Source: Microvenator marinus (GTDB lineage: Bacteria; Myxococcota_A; Bradymonadia; Bradymonadales; Bradymonadaceae). Taken from it: a stretch of 64,000 nucleotides of DNA. Both the position numbers and the translations under genes were made by a program. The stretch lies in contig NZ_CP042467.1 of assembly GCF_007993755.1 (NCBI RefSeq), forward strand, positions 2,194,001 through 2,258,000, in the 5' to 3' direction. Numbering within the stretch: the stretch's first letter is position 1; each line of letters begins with the position of its first letter. This document shows, piece after piece, positions 26,734 to 38,300 of this stretch. Under the pieces are notes generated by a model. The model did no database searches. It was given only the letters and a program-made list of their open reading frames with translations, and was not told the origin of the DNA.

Positions 26734-29343
26734 TCAACTATGGCTTGCTTCTGATGGTGAAACAGTGGTTCGGTTTCGTTCTATTTCGGATTGAAGCCCG
26801 ATTTCACTCTTCGCCCACGCCTGAACAAGCGCCTCAAACAACTTAGACGCATCCCCTGTTCCTTTATTCTTTGCGCTTACCTCGAGGCGCTGTGCGAGCT
26901 CACTGACCCTTGTAGACCCAAAGAGCGAAGCGGACCCCTTTAGCGAATGAGCGGCTACCTCAAGCCCGCCCCAATTCTCTTGATGCAGGGTATCGTCGAT
27001 CTGACCGATCAGCTCACGTCCATTCTCAATATGGTCTTTAATCAGTTCGTTATACTTATCGGGTTGTTTGGCAAACACCTCTTTGAGGCGCATTAAGGGC
27101 TCCTCGTCTCGCTCCAGAGCGGAAACCATATCGTTCGAGGTGGTGATTCCGCGCGCCTTTCCGTATCGCTCAAGCGCGCCGATCAAGCTTTCAATCTCAA
27201 TGGGCTTCCCGATAAAATCGTTCATCCCAGCGTCCAGGCACTGCTGGCGCTGCTCCTCCAACGAGCTTGCCGTCAGCGCTACGATCCATGGCCTACTGGT
27301 CCCGGACTTTTGACGGATTCTTCGCGTGGCTTCGAGCCCATCAACTTCTGGCATGTGCATGTCCATGAGGATCACATCAAACTCGGTCTCGGTGTTCAAT
27401 TCCAGCGCCTGGGCGCCCGTGGCCACAATGTGTGGGTCGTACCCAAGGCCGCGCAGCATGGCCTCGGCGACCTTTTGATTGACCAGATTATCTTCTGCCA
27501 CCAAGACCCGCATAGGAATGCGACGAGCGAACTCGCCGTCAAACGGATTGAGGGAGCGAGGAACTTTGGGAACGGTGGAGGCCTGTCCTCCGAGCAACCC
27601 CTCGAAAGTGTGCACGACCTGCCGATAACGCAAAGGCCTGTAGATGGTGCCCTGGAAACCCGTTTCGCTTGCCACCGACTGCGGATCAGCCAGCGTTCCA
27701 ACCAAAACAATAGGCAGATTCGGCCGGTGTTCTCGCACCGCCTCCAGATGTTCGGGTCTGTAGTCTTCGGCAAAGAATACAGCCATCGCCAAGCCTGGCT
27801 CCAATTCCAAGGTGTGACGAATTCTCACCGGGTCGAGCACGAGGAAAACATCCATGCCCCACTGCATCGCGAATGAGATCAGGGTGTCTCGAGAGATTCC
27901 TGGTGAAGCCACCAGTAGAATCTGCTTTTCGAAGAGTGTTAGGTGGTCGGCGGCCGGGTCCAGCCAGTCAAGATCCCAGCCTGAAACGTCTGCTGCGATA
28001 GCCGGATCGAGGGCCTGCACATTGGACGTGAAGCGAAACGCGGCTCCTTCACCGAGCTTACTCTCGACCCAAATTTTGCCGCCCATGAGCTCAGCGATTC
28101 TCTTGGAAATCGCGAGTCCTAGACCCGTTCCGCCGTATTTGCGCGTGGTCGATGCGTCCACCTGAGAAAAGCTTGCAAAGAGCTTATGCTGATGGGCCTC
28201 ATCAATGCCTATGCCCGTGTCGATCACAGAAACCAGTATCTGCTCCTCCAACATCGATACTTCAACCCGCACCTCACCTCTCTCGGTGAATTTAACGCCG
28301 TTGTTGACAAGGTTGAGCAGGATTTGCCTAAACCGCGTCACGTCTCCCATCACGCGGGTCGGAACGTCCTCCTTCATGGTGTAGCCGAGGTCGAGACCTT
28401 TTTCGTAACTTGGGCCGCTGAAAAGATCGAGCACGTCTTCGATACACTCTCGAAGATCAAAAGCCACGGTTTCGATTTGCACCCCGCCGGCCTCAAGTTT
28501 CGAGAAATCAAGCAAGTCGTTGATAATACTCAGGAGCGACTTTCCCGACTTATCGATGGTCCGCAGGATCTGATGCTGTTCGGGCGTAAGCGGCGTGGCG
28601 AATAGCACGGACACCATACCCAACACGCCGTTTAGCGGGGTCTTAATCTCGTGCGAGACGTTCGCGAGGAACTGACTCTTGATATTTGAGGCTCGAACAG
28701 CCTGGTCGCGGGCACGCTCGAGTTCGGTGGCGTTTCGGCGCAAGGCAATCGCCTTTTCACGCATCAGCTCTTCGTGATGTTGAATGCGGGCAATATAGTG
28801 TTTCGTGGTGCGAAACGATGCGATGGCGAATCCAAGGACCAACCCAACGAGGAACATCTGCCCGAAGAGTAGCTCTTGGCCCGATGAGACGTACTCAGGC
28901 GCAAGGTAGAAATAGTCGCCGGAGAGATGAATCCCCGCGAGCGCGATGCTCACGAGAATCGCCCAGAGCACAGCTGCTCGAGCACCACTCTGGAACACGG
29001 CGAGCAGTGGCGCTGCGGCCATATACCAAAGGGCCATGGCATCTCCCTGCCCCGAAAGGAGCGAGACCACCACAAGTCCTGTGATCGAGATGCCCAGATT
29101 GACGTGCGCAAGCCAACGGTGATGCGCCTCCTCAACTTGTCGAACGATTACCCAGAGAATCCCGGTCAAAGCCAGAACGCCGAGGTCGATCGCCGAATGA
29201 ATCATTCGCCCCTTCATCAGATGAAGCAGCGTGAAGAGCACCCAACCTGCCCCCACAATCATGATGAGCACGTCGAGCCGAGCCCCATGAGGCGGGGTCT
29301 CGATCTTGGCGGAAAGGAGTTCTTGTGTGTCGTTCTTGGCCAT
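26734..29343 (-). CDS. Hybrid sensor histidine kinase with REC and HPt domains
   Basis: An 869-residue membrane signalling protein. About six helices occupy residues 20-185, then a coiled coil, HisKA with the H-box SHEIKTPLNG (His near 232), HATPase_c with GTGLGLAISKRI, a degenerate receiver-like segment (about 475-590), a receiver domain (about 610-730) with DNLVNQKV and phospho-acceptor Asp in LMDMHMPEVDG (near 658), and a C-terminal HPt with HSLKGSA (near 799). The full His-Asp-His relay is therefore in one chain, ArcB/BarA style, and must hand phosphate to a separate response regulator, which is not adjacent. The input is unknown; the membrane part could be a MASE-type sensor. Confidence 0.93.
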   Translation of the reverse strand: MAKNDTQELLSAKIETPPHGARLDVLIMIVGAGWVLFTLLHLMKGRMIHSAIDLGVLALTGILWVIVRQVEEAHHRWLAHVNLGISITGLVVVSLLSGQGDAMALWYMAAAPLLAVFQSGARAAVLWAILVSIALAGIHLSGDYFYLAPEYVSSGQELLFGQMFLVGLVLGFAIASFRTTKHYIARIQHHEELMREKAIALRRNATELERARDQAVRASNIKSQFLANVSHEIKTPLNGVLGMVSVLFATPLTPEQHQILRTIDKSGKSLLSIINDLLDFSKLEAGGVQIETVAFDLRECIEDVLDLFSGPSYEKGLDLGYTMKEDVPTRVMGDVTRFRQILLNLVNNGVKFTERGEVRVEVSMLEEQILVSVIDTGIGIDEAHQHKLFASFSQVDASTTRKYGGTGLGLAISKRIAELMGGKIWVESKLGEGAAFRFTSNVQALDPAIAADVSGWDLDWLDPAADHLTLFEKQILLVASPGISRDTLISFAMQWGMDVFLVLDPVRIRHTLELEPGLAMAVFFAEDYRPEHLEAVREHRPNLPIVLVGTLADPQSVASETGFQGTIYRPLRYRQVVHTFEGLLGGQASTVPKVPRSLNPFDGEFARRIPMRVLVAEDNLVNQKVAEAMLRGLGYDPHIVATGAQALELNTETEFDVILMDMHMPEVDGLEATRRIRQKSGTSRPWIVALTASSLEEQRQQCLDAGMNDFIGKPIEIESLIGALERYGKARGITTSNDMVSALERDEEPLMRLKEVFAKQPDKYNELIKDHIENGRELIGQIDDTLHQENWGGLEVAAHSLKGSASLFGSTRVSELAQRLEVSAKNKGTGDASKLFEALVQAWAKSEIGLQSEIERNRTTVSPSEASHS

Positions 29344-29374
29344 CCGGCGAGTCTATATCAGGCGCGAAAAACTT

Positions 29375-32300
29375 TCACTCATCCCATGGCGTCATTAACT
29401 CGTCTCCATCAGGGGGCGAGAAGCCTTCACCGCAATAACATGGCGAAGCAGGTGGGTTGAGCGGGTCCTCTGGACCATCAGGACAAACACAGACGTTGAG
29501 GAACTGGCATTCTTGCGGACCACATTGTTCTTCACCGACCGGACACGTTGCAGAACCAGCTGGAGGAGGGGTCTCGTTCAGCTCTTCGAATTTCGTATCA
29601 TTTTTGATGTCTACCAGGCCGTCACAATCATCGTCGAGCCCGTTGCAACGCTCCACGGCTCCCGGGAAGATCTCAGGATCGTTGTCGTTGCAGTCGGTGC
29701 CCTCTGGACACGTGGCTCCATCCTTTCCTAGATAACCATCGCCATCGGCATCCCTACAACGATTGCATGCGTCATCGTTCGGACCCGAACACGATACAAC
29801 GCCTCCGACCCCACACTGATAGAGCCCTAGACCACAACCGTTAACAGTCGTGAGCCCATCGGCATAACACGCCGTATTTTCTGGGCTTGTTGCGCTCAAG
29901 CGCACATGGAAGGTCCGTTGTCTTGAGATTTGGAGGAAGTCCTCACCAGGTTGATGCACGCCGAACCTCAGACGATCGTCGGAATTGCTATTGTCGGTGT
30001 GATTTCTCCAGCGATAGGTCATTTCCACTTCACTTAGACTGACCTTAGCTCCGCTCCAACGTGTCATCATCGCGATGGAATCTGCCTCTCGGTAATCATC
30101 GTCGCTGATCTCGTAATCATCGAGATCAAACTCGAGGTCCATCCTTGAGTTTCTGAATCGATCAGGAACGTCGTCACCACGGTCACCGGGCTTCCTATCA
30201 TCCCAGAAAGCAGGGAATGCTTCAGCAATGGTATTTGAACCGGGGAAGCCGAGCCTCATCCTCGCTTCATAATCGTCTCGATTCGTTTCTTGATCACGGC
30301 CCATCGCGTTGATGAAGCTAAGGCCGCCAGTCTTGAGGTCGCGGTACATGGCCATAACCGACCGGTCGACCGCTTGAATATTGGTACCGTCAGTGCTCTG
30401 AATGTCCGTGCTTCCGACACGATCCCGTGAGCCGCGTTGCGTAAAGTTCATCGCATCTTGGACCCGTTGATCTTGGTCAATGGTGGTCATCAGCTGCCAG
30501 GAAGTGGAGTCGGTTCTCCACTCCACCATTGGGAACCGAAGTCTGTCCGGCTCGTCTACCGATCCATTGCAGTTGTTATCGATGCCATCACAAACTTCGA
30601 ATGCCCAAGGCTGAACTGTCTGGGTGCAGCGGCGCTCACCATTTGCGCAATAACTTGTTCCACTGCGGCAGATACCCTCTTTTCCGGTCTGACAGCCCTT
30701 TCCGGCATCACGAGAGTAGTAGTTTGCCCCGGCTTCGGAGATTGCCAATCTCAAGGTCTCACGAGGATCAAGTTCGATCACGCTGCCGTCGGCGTTGATC
30801 CACTCCCATTTCCGCACGTCTCCACTGAACTCTGCGTCGATTTCGATGCTCCAGCCCGAGCTATGATGTGAGCCGAACCTTCCAATCGCGATACTTCCGG
30901 TGTCTTGAGCGCCGCTCGTCACCATGGCGTGAACCACGTATTCGTCGTCAAACTCGCCGTCTTGGACGATGGAGTAAGACTCGTACTCATCGTCCTCAAA
31001 GACCCTGTCCGGCGTTCCCTGAGCGTTGAAAATACGCACACGATAGCTGGCCATCGCCGGCTCCTGCGAGACATCCTTGGAGCCCTGACTCAACCACAGG
31101 ACGTATCGGCCTTCGGGGTTGCTCGTGGTGGCCATCGTCCTGTCGAGGAAGAGTGTTGCCCTAGCCGTGTGAGCCTCAGGTACATCTGGATTTTCGGAAA
31201 CGCCGCTCGAGTAATTTACAAAATTCTGGAAAGTCTGGCCGCCGGCACCGACAAAAGGTTGAGGCCAGAACCAGTGCAAGGAGCTGCGGATACCAACGAT
31301 ATGACCATCTGCGACTCGGAAGATGAAGTTATCGTTGTAGTCGTCGTCGAGCGCTGCACAATGGCTGCTCGCGCACCGTCCGTCCACGCACACATTGGGC
31401 GCTTCGCAAGACGAGCAGTCGTCAAAGCAGATTCCCTGGTGGCAGACCTGAGTCCCGGGGCAGACCACGGAGTCACAGGAATTCGGCTCACACACGCCCT
31501 GATAGCATTGTTCGTCGGCCCCACATTGGGAGTCGTCCGTACATTCACCACGGCATTCTCCGTCTGAGCATGAGTATCCATCGGGGCATACAAAAGCGCC
31601 GCCGAGGCAAGGATCACCCACACAGACACCGTCCAAACAGGCCTCGCCAGCCGCACAATCGGAGTTCTGATTACAAACAGGCTGACAGACCCCGCCGTAA
31701 CAGCTCTCTCCTTTTGGACAGAGCACGTGGTCACACGCTTCTTCTCCACACCTTCCGTCAAAGCAATACTCTTGCGGCTCGCCGGCTTGCTCGGCCGAAG
31801 TCGCCAAGAGCTTCCAATCGCCGGCGTTATCACATGCATCAGTGTCGTCGGAGTCGGTGTCCAGAATTTCGACGAGTTGATACTCACCGAGCGTAGAAGG
31901 AACCACGCACTTTTCAACGACCCGACCGTGCGGCCAGGTCACTCGGAGGTGGTACGGAACGTTCTCACCATAGGGCAAGCCGAAGTGCATGATCGCGGGA
32001 TCTTGGCTACCGCGCCCACGTCCACCGCTGACCTCACGAAGCCCCAAGATATCTCCGTCGGCGTTGCGAATCACCACGGTCGCTCCGATACCATCACGCG
32101 TCGTTCCATCGTTCACATTGGCGCCGATCTCGCGGAGGTCCACCAAAGCTCGGATCATCAGGTATCGCTTGTCCGTGCGTGGGTTTTCCCAAAGTTCATT
32201 TTGGCGATAGGCGTGCACAAGAATGTCGAGTGAACCGTCCCGGTCGTAGTCGGCCATGGCCCCCGAGTAGGCGCGGACACGTGAATCAATTCCAAGGTTC

Positions 32301-35300
32301 TTTCGGACAAATCGCAGCTCGGTCGACGAGCTCTTATTGAGGTAGAGCTCAGAGCCCGCCTCTCCAATCCAGAAGAGGTCTTGACGGCCGTCATGGTCCA
32401 CGTCACCGCATAGCACATCGTTCATATTGGTCATGGCCACACCGGCCGAGGCTCCAGGTTCCCCTGTAGGCGAGAAACTCCCATTGCTGCGCTGAAGCCA
32501 GATCTGATTTGTGCCGTTATCAGTCCAGATGATGTCAAAACGACCATCATTGTTCACATCACAGATCGTGACTCCACCCTTGTTGGAATTGCTCGCGTCG
32601 GAGCCAATGAGCGAGGTCGCAGTGAACGTGCCGTTTCCGCGATTGAAGTAGACCTGATGGTGCGAAAGTGCCGTCCAAGGCCGTGGTTTTCTACAAACCA
32701 GATCCACATTCCCGTCGAGATTCAAATCGGCAGCCGCACAGAAGTCGCCGTTGCGGTCGAAGAAAGCTCCGTCAGTGATTCCGACATCGACCCTATTGAA
32801 CGACCCATCACGTTGGTTCTGATACGTAATGACCCCGTATTCTTCATCTTCAGCAAAGAGGTCGAGCCAACCGTCACCGTCGTAGTCGATCCATGCCATG
32901 CCCTCGCTGTTCATTTGGCTGCGTCCCGAGAATGCACCGCCCGCGGGAATGGTAAAGGCCTGGTCAGAGACCAATCTATAATTGGGAGCACCCGTGTTTC
33001 GATACAACGAGATAATATTGGAGGTATTTCTTGCGAGGTCTGGGTTTCCGTCATTATTCCAATCGCCCCAGATGACCGAGCGTTCACGCGTGTACTTCTG
33101 GAAATGTGACTCACCCGATGAGTCAATCGGTGCCACGGTATCCGTAACGTCGGTAAAGCCAGGGCTTGTACAATTGGCGAGGTAAAGTCTAGAGCCCGCG
33201 GCGGGATCGGCTGTGTTCAACGCCAAGTCGAGGCAACCGTCAGCGTTGACGTCCGCCCATGCAACCCCGGCGAACTTCTGCCAAGGCGTGGCTAGCCCAA
33301 CGCTATCGGCGACGTTTCGGAATCCGGCCGAGCCTACAAATCCAGGGCAATCGCCATTCGTTGCACAAGCCACATGGCAGGTACCGGCACCACACACGGT
33401 ACCAATCGGACAATAGACGCCTTCGCACGGATCGTCGGGGAGACAAACTTCGTTGTTGTAACAGATATGTTCCGGATCGTCGCAGGTGCCGTCGGAATCA
33501 CAAACGGGGGCACAAACACCACCGAAACAGGTCTCGCCGAGCTCACAGAAGACGTTATTGCAAGGCTCGCCGGCGCACCGATCTGGCCCGACTGGGGCGA
33601 TCACGCTCACGTGACATACCTGATAGCTCACACAGTCCTCGCTATCGGTACATGCGGTATGACACCCGTTTTGGTAGCAAACCATGCCACTAGGACACGT
33701 CACGGAACAATCGTTTTCGGCACATATCCCAGAGTAGCAGGCGAAGGGATCCACACACGGATCGGTGTCCGAACAATTGTCCAAACACTGGCCCTGATGG
33801 CATTGAGTTCCAAGTGGACACACGATGCCATCGCAAAGATCCTCGACTTCCAAACAGACCGATGCGTCCATACAGTATGAGTACGGAGGCGTACAATCGC
33901 CTGAATCTGAACACGAAGGAAAACAAGCACCTAAGTAACAGGACTCTCCTTGCGGGCAGTTGACCCCATCACAAGGTGACGGGCCTGGTCGGCACACGCC
34001 CTCGGCGCAAACATCCGTGACGCTACAATCATCATTGGACGTACATTGCCTAAAGCAACTTCCCTCTTCACACGAGAACCCTGCAGGGCAGATTACAAGC
34101 CCGCCGCAGATATTCTCAGGTGCGCAGAATTCCTGGTTGAAGCAGACGGTTCCTGACGGACAATCGGCGTTGTCGTCACACGCTGGCTGGCAGCTAACAC
34201 CTTCGGTACCCGCAGACTCAACGCAAACCTCATCGATTGAACACTGCACAAGGTCACAAGGACTCGAAGTCGGATCATCGGGGGCTGGGCCGCAACCAAA
34301 TGCATACTCGACAAGTGGCGCGGTGCAGACGCTGGTCGTGTCAAAACAACCACCTTCGGTACAGCTCATCCCTGAAGGGCAAACGATGGCATCGCAGGGA
34401 TCTTCAGGGCCGCATGCCGAACTACCCACTGCCGCACCTGCGTAACAAGCTTCGCCCGATCCACAATCGGCATCGGACGCGCAAAGGTCCGAGGAACAAT
34501 CACCCAAGACACATACTTCGCCGGACGCGCACGAGACACCATCACAGGGATCGGCGGGATCCGCACAAACACCCGCATTACAAATTTCGCCGGCGCCACA
34601 ATCGGTGTCTTCGGAGCATTGGAGCACACAATCTACGCCGATGAGCACTTCACCTGGCAAACACGAGATATCCGCAGACACGGTGGATGGATCAGCGGTC
34701 TCACAGAAGCTCGAGTCGTAACATACCTCTCCAGCCGGGCAGTCAGCGTCAACCGAACACGAGGGTTGGCAGGTCAAACCGATACAGACTTCGTTGGCAG
34801 CACATGCCGGACAATTCACCACGAAGATTGGGGGTGACACGGCACGTGTTGTTACAACCTGGACAGGTGGAATCGGCGCCTGAGAAACATTGGCACGCAC
34901 CTCAAATTCACCAGTGCCAAGACTGGAAGTATCCCATGAGAAGTAGTAGTAACGACCGCCTGGCGAGGTCTCAAGTTGTGGGAATTCAAAGAAAGTTGTC
35001 CAAGTGCCAGCGCCTACTTTTCGGTATTGCATTACTACGTCGGCCTTATCGCTCTCAGCATCCCTCAAAAATACGGGGATCGAAGTGATACCTGTAACCG
35101 GCCTTCCTGCGCCGCCATCGTCAAAGTTCAGAGGAAGATTTGGACGATAGACCACTGCTGTAGTCAGTTGGTTTTGCCCAGGGGCCGAATCTACATAGAA
35201 GTTGTTCCACATGATATGGAGCTCGCCGCTCACAGGTGCCAGAACCAGGTCTAGGTCGCCGTCATCATCCATATCGGCCGTCGCACTCGAAGCCCAGGAA

Positions 35301-38300
35301 CCTGAGTCGTCGATTTGTGCGGCGCTGAATCCAAAATCAGGGGAGTTCGGTCCGTTGTTCAAGTAGACTTGGACCGAGTTGTGCGTAGCGCCAACCACCA
35401 CCAGGTCCGGCCAGCCGTCACCGTTGAGGTCCGCAGCCTCCACATCCGTGACAAGTTCTGCTGTGAAGATTTCGGATGGGGTTTGCCAGTCGATTGCAGG
35501 AAATGGTGTCGCAGCAAATGGATCTTGGAGCATGACCGCTGTCGGCTGTCCATCATGCCCAAAGACCACGTCGAGTCGCCCATCGTTATTGAAATCAGCC
35601 AGCGCCACGGCGGTCTGGGTCCAATTGTTCAGATGCGGGAAGTTGTTGTTTTCATACACTATGCCCTCACCATCGTTCCTCAACCATCGAGCCGTTTGAG
35701 CGGCGTCATGCACTCCGCCGATCACGAGATCGGGAATACCGTCTTGGTCGAGGTCGCCAGCAGCGATCACGTTGGTGCGTGCTGAGGAGGCCCCCGTCCA
35801 AGTGGGCAAGAAGCCTTCCGGTGCCATCACGTCGGACTGAAGCAGGTAGTTATATCCCGCTGCATTGCCAACCATGACATCGGCACGACCCGCGGCGGTC
35901 AGCGCCGCCACCACGCCTGAGCTACGCGATAATGCCGGCAGCGCGCTGGTGCGGTCGTTAGAGAGCTCTACCCATGGCCCAAATCCTCCACCGTCAATTC
36001 CATAAGCAATTTGGCTCTTGGCCGAGTCGGTAGACGAGAAGAAGACCGAATCCAGCTTTCCGTCGCTGTTCAAGTCACCAATCGCAAATGACTCATAATC
36101 CGCCGCTGGGTCGTATTCCTCATCTCCATCAGTAAACTCAGGTCCTCGGCGTGAACCAAAATATGTTGACCCGAACGCGAGGTATGCAATGTCCGGATTC
36201 CTGTCGGAGTTGACGTCCGCGACGCGAACTTTTGCGAAGTCGCGGGTTGGTCCACCTATCGATGTGGGCGCCGAGAGCGGAGTCGTCGAACCTGGGTATA
36301 TTGAAAGAATCGTGTTCGCAGCAGTCCTCGCGACTACATCTCTGACCCCGTCTCCCGTCACGTCCACCAAAAAGACCTCGTCAATATCGGTCGATAGATC
36401 CGTATAGAAGAGGGTTGCCCGCGCCCCTCCATATTGCAGCATCGCCATACCGGAGTTGCGAGTGCCGCTGTGGTAAGTACCGGGGAGAAGGATCACCAGT
36501 TCGTCCCTTCTATCTCCTCGAATATCTCCAACGGCTCCGCCGACCGCTCCCCACCCTTGATGGTCAATCAGGCCTAGATACTGCAATTGTGTGGTGTGCA
36601 GGATGGGGTCGTACGCATAGATCAGCGTTCGATCGAACGTGATGATTGCAATCTCTTGTGTATCGGTGTCCGGATCAATGAGGTTGCCAATCTCCAATTC
36701 GAAGGCACTTACATTGATCAAGTCGTTGACCACGGGAATAAAGGTCCAGTTGTTGGGGTCAAATCGATAGACTCTTAGGGTGCCGTTGGCATAAGTTACG
36801 ATTTCGTAATCATCGATCCCATCTATATCTGCGGCTCGCATGAATCCAGAACCATGCGTGACCGTTCCAAGATATCGTTCTTGGAACTCGCAATTCCCAA
36901 GACCTTGAAACACCCGAAGGAAGCCGTTTTGCTCCAAGAGGGCCACGTCCACGTGACCATCCTTATCAAAGTCCACCATCTGAATCTCTTGAGCTTCTTT
37001 TCCCTGATAAAGTGTTTTGCTGAGAGTGACTGCATTGAGACTATGCCCCTCAGTTGAACGCGCAACCATGAGGCTAACGCCCGGGGAGTGCCTTACGCTA
37101 AAGGCGAGATCTGAGATTCCATCGGAGTCACAATCACCAACTCCTTGTGCGTACATCACGCCGTCGACAACACCTGAATTGTCAAAAATGTCGTCTTCAG
37201 TGAAATCCGGTAGAAGAGGATCCACAGTTTCAACTGTGTGAACTTCATTTAATGCCCCCATGCGAAAATTCGCAAAGAAGTCCACCTTACTGTCATTGTT
37301 CAGTTTGGCGGGCGTCATTCCCGTATAGAAGTCAACTTCGGCAAATGTATTGACATTCGACTCGCAACGCCCGTCCGCAGCGCAAACGCCTCCCAACCCA
37401 CAATCATCGTTCACCAGACAAGGCTCATGACACGCGTTTGCCGTGGGATCACACGTGGTACCTGCGGGACAATCTAAATCGTCGGCACAACCGCCGACGA
37501 GGCACTCTCCAAAAACGCAGGCATCATCATTCGGACACTCATCAGATGTCGTACATTGAGTCAGACACTGCCCAGTTCCCTGGTAGCAATAGCTGTTTGG
37601 GAGATACGAACAATCTAAGTTGACCGAACAGAGCTCCCGGCACTGTCCGGCATCGCAATAGGCCGGAGCCGGGCAGTCGGGGTCTGTGAAACATGGCAGA
37701 GCACATTGTCCGTAAACACATGAATCACCAGCCTGGCAACTACCTGCAGTGCAAGGGTACTCACACTGGCCCGTCGCGAGATAGCAGTAGGTCAGACCAG
37801 CCTCAATGCATGGCAGATTGTTGGTGCAAAACTCCAAACACGCGCCTGACCCACTGTTGAGCGTTGTTTCACAATAAGAAGAACCCGCGGGGCAGACAGA
37901 GGGATCAGCGGTGCAAGGAGGCACACAAACTCCCGCGAGGCAGGTATCATCGGCCTCAGGACAGTTCGAGTTCTGAACACAAGGTTTTTGCACGATCATT
38001 CCGATCGTCCCAGGTTGATTTTGCAGAAACACGACGTCGGGCAGACGATCCCCGTTGATGTCTATCTTGCGGAAGTTCCTTAAGGCGTCTCCTCCCGTAC
38101 TCAAGACCTGAACTTGTGTACCAGTCGTCTCTTTAACTTCGAGGACTGAGTTATCGGTCTGTAGGATAAGATCTGGCGAGCTTATTCGATCAAATAGCCC
38201 AACCAGACCAGCACCATCGTTTAAGAGTGGGGTGGTAATGTTGCTGATAGTTAAAGACGACGTGCCAGAGGGTTGTGCATAAGGAACACCCGTATTGTTG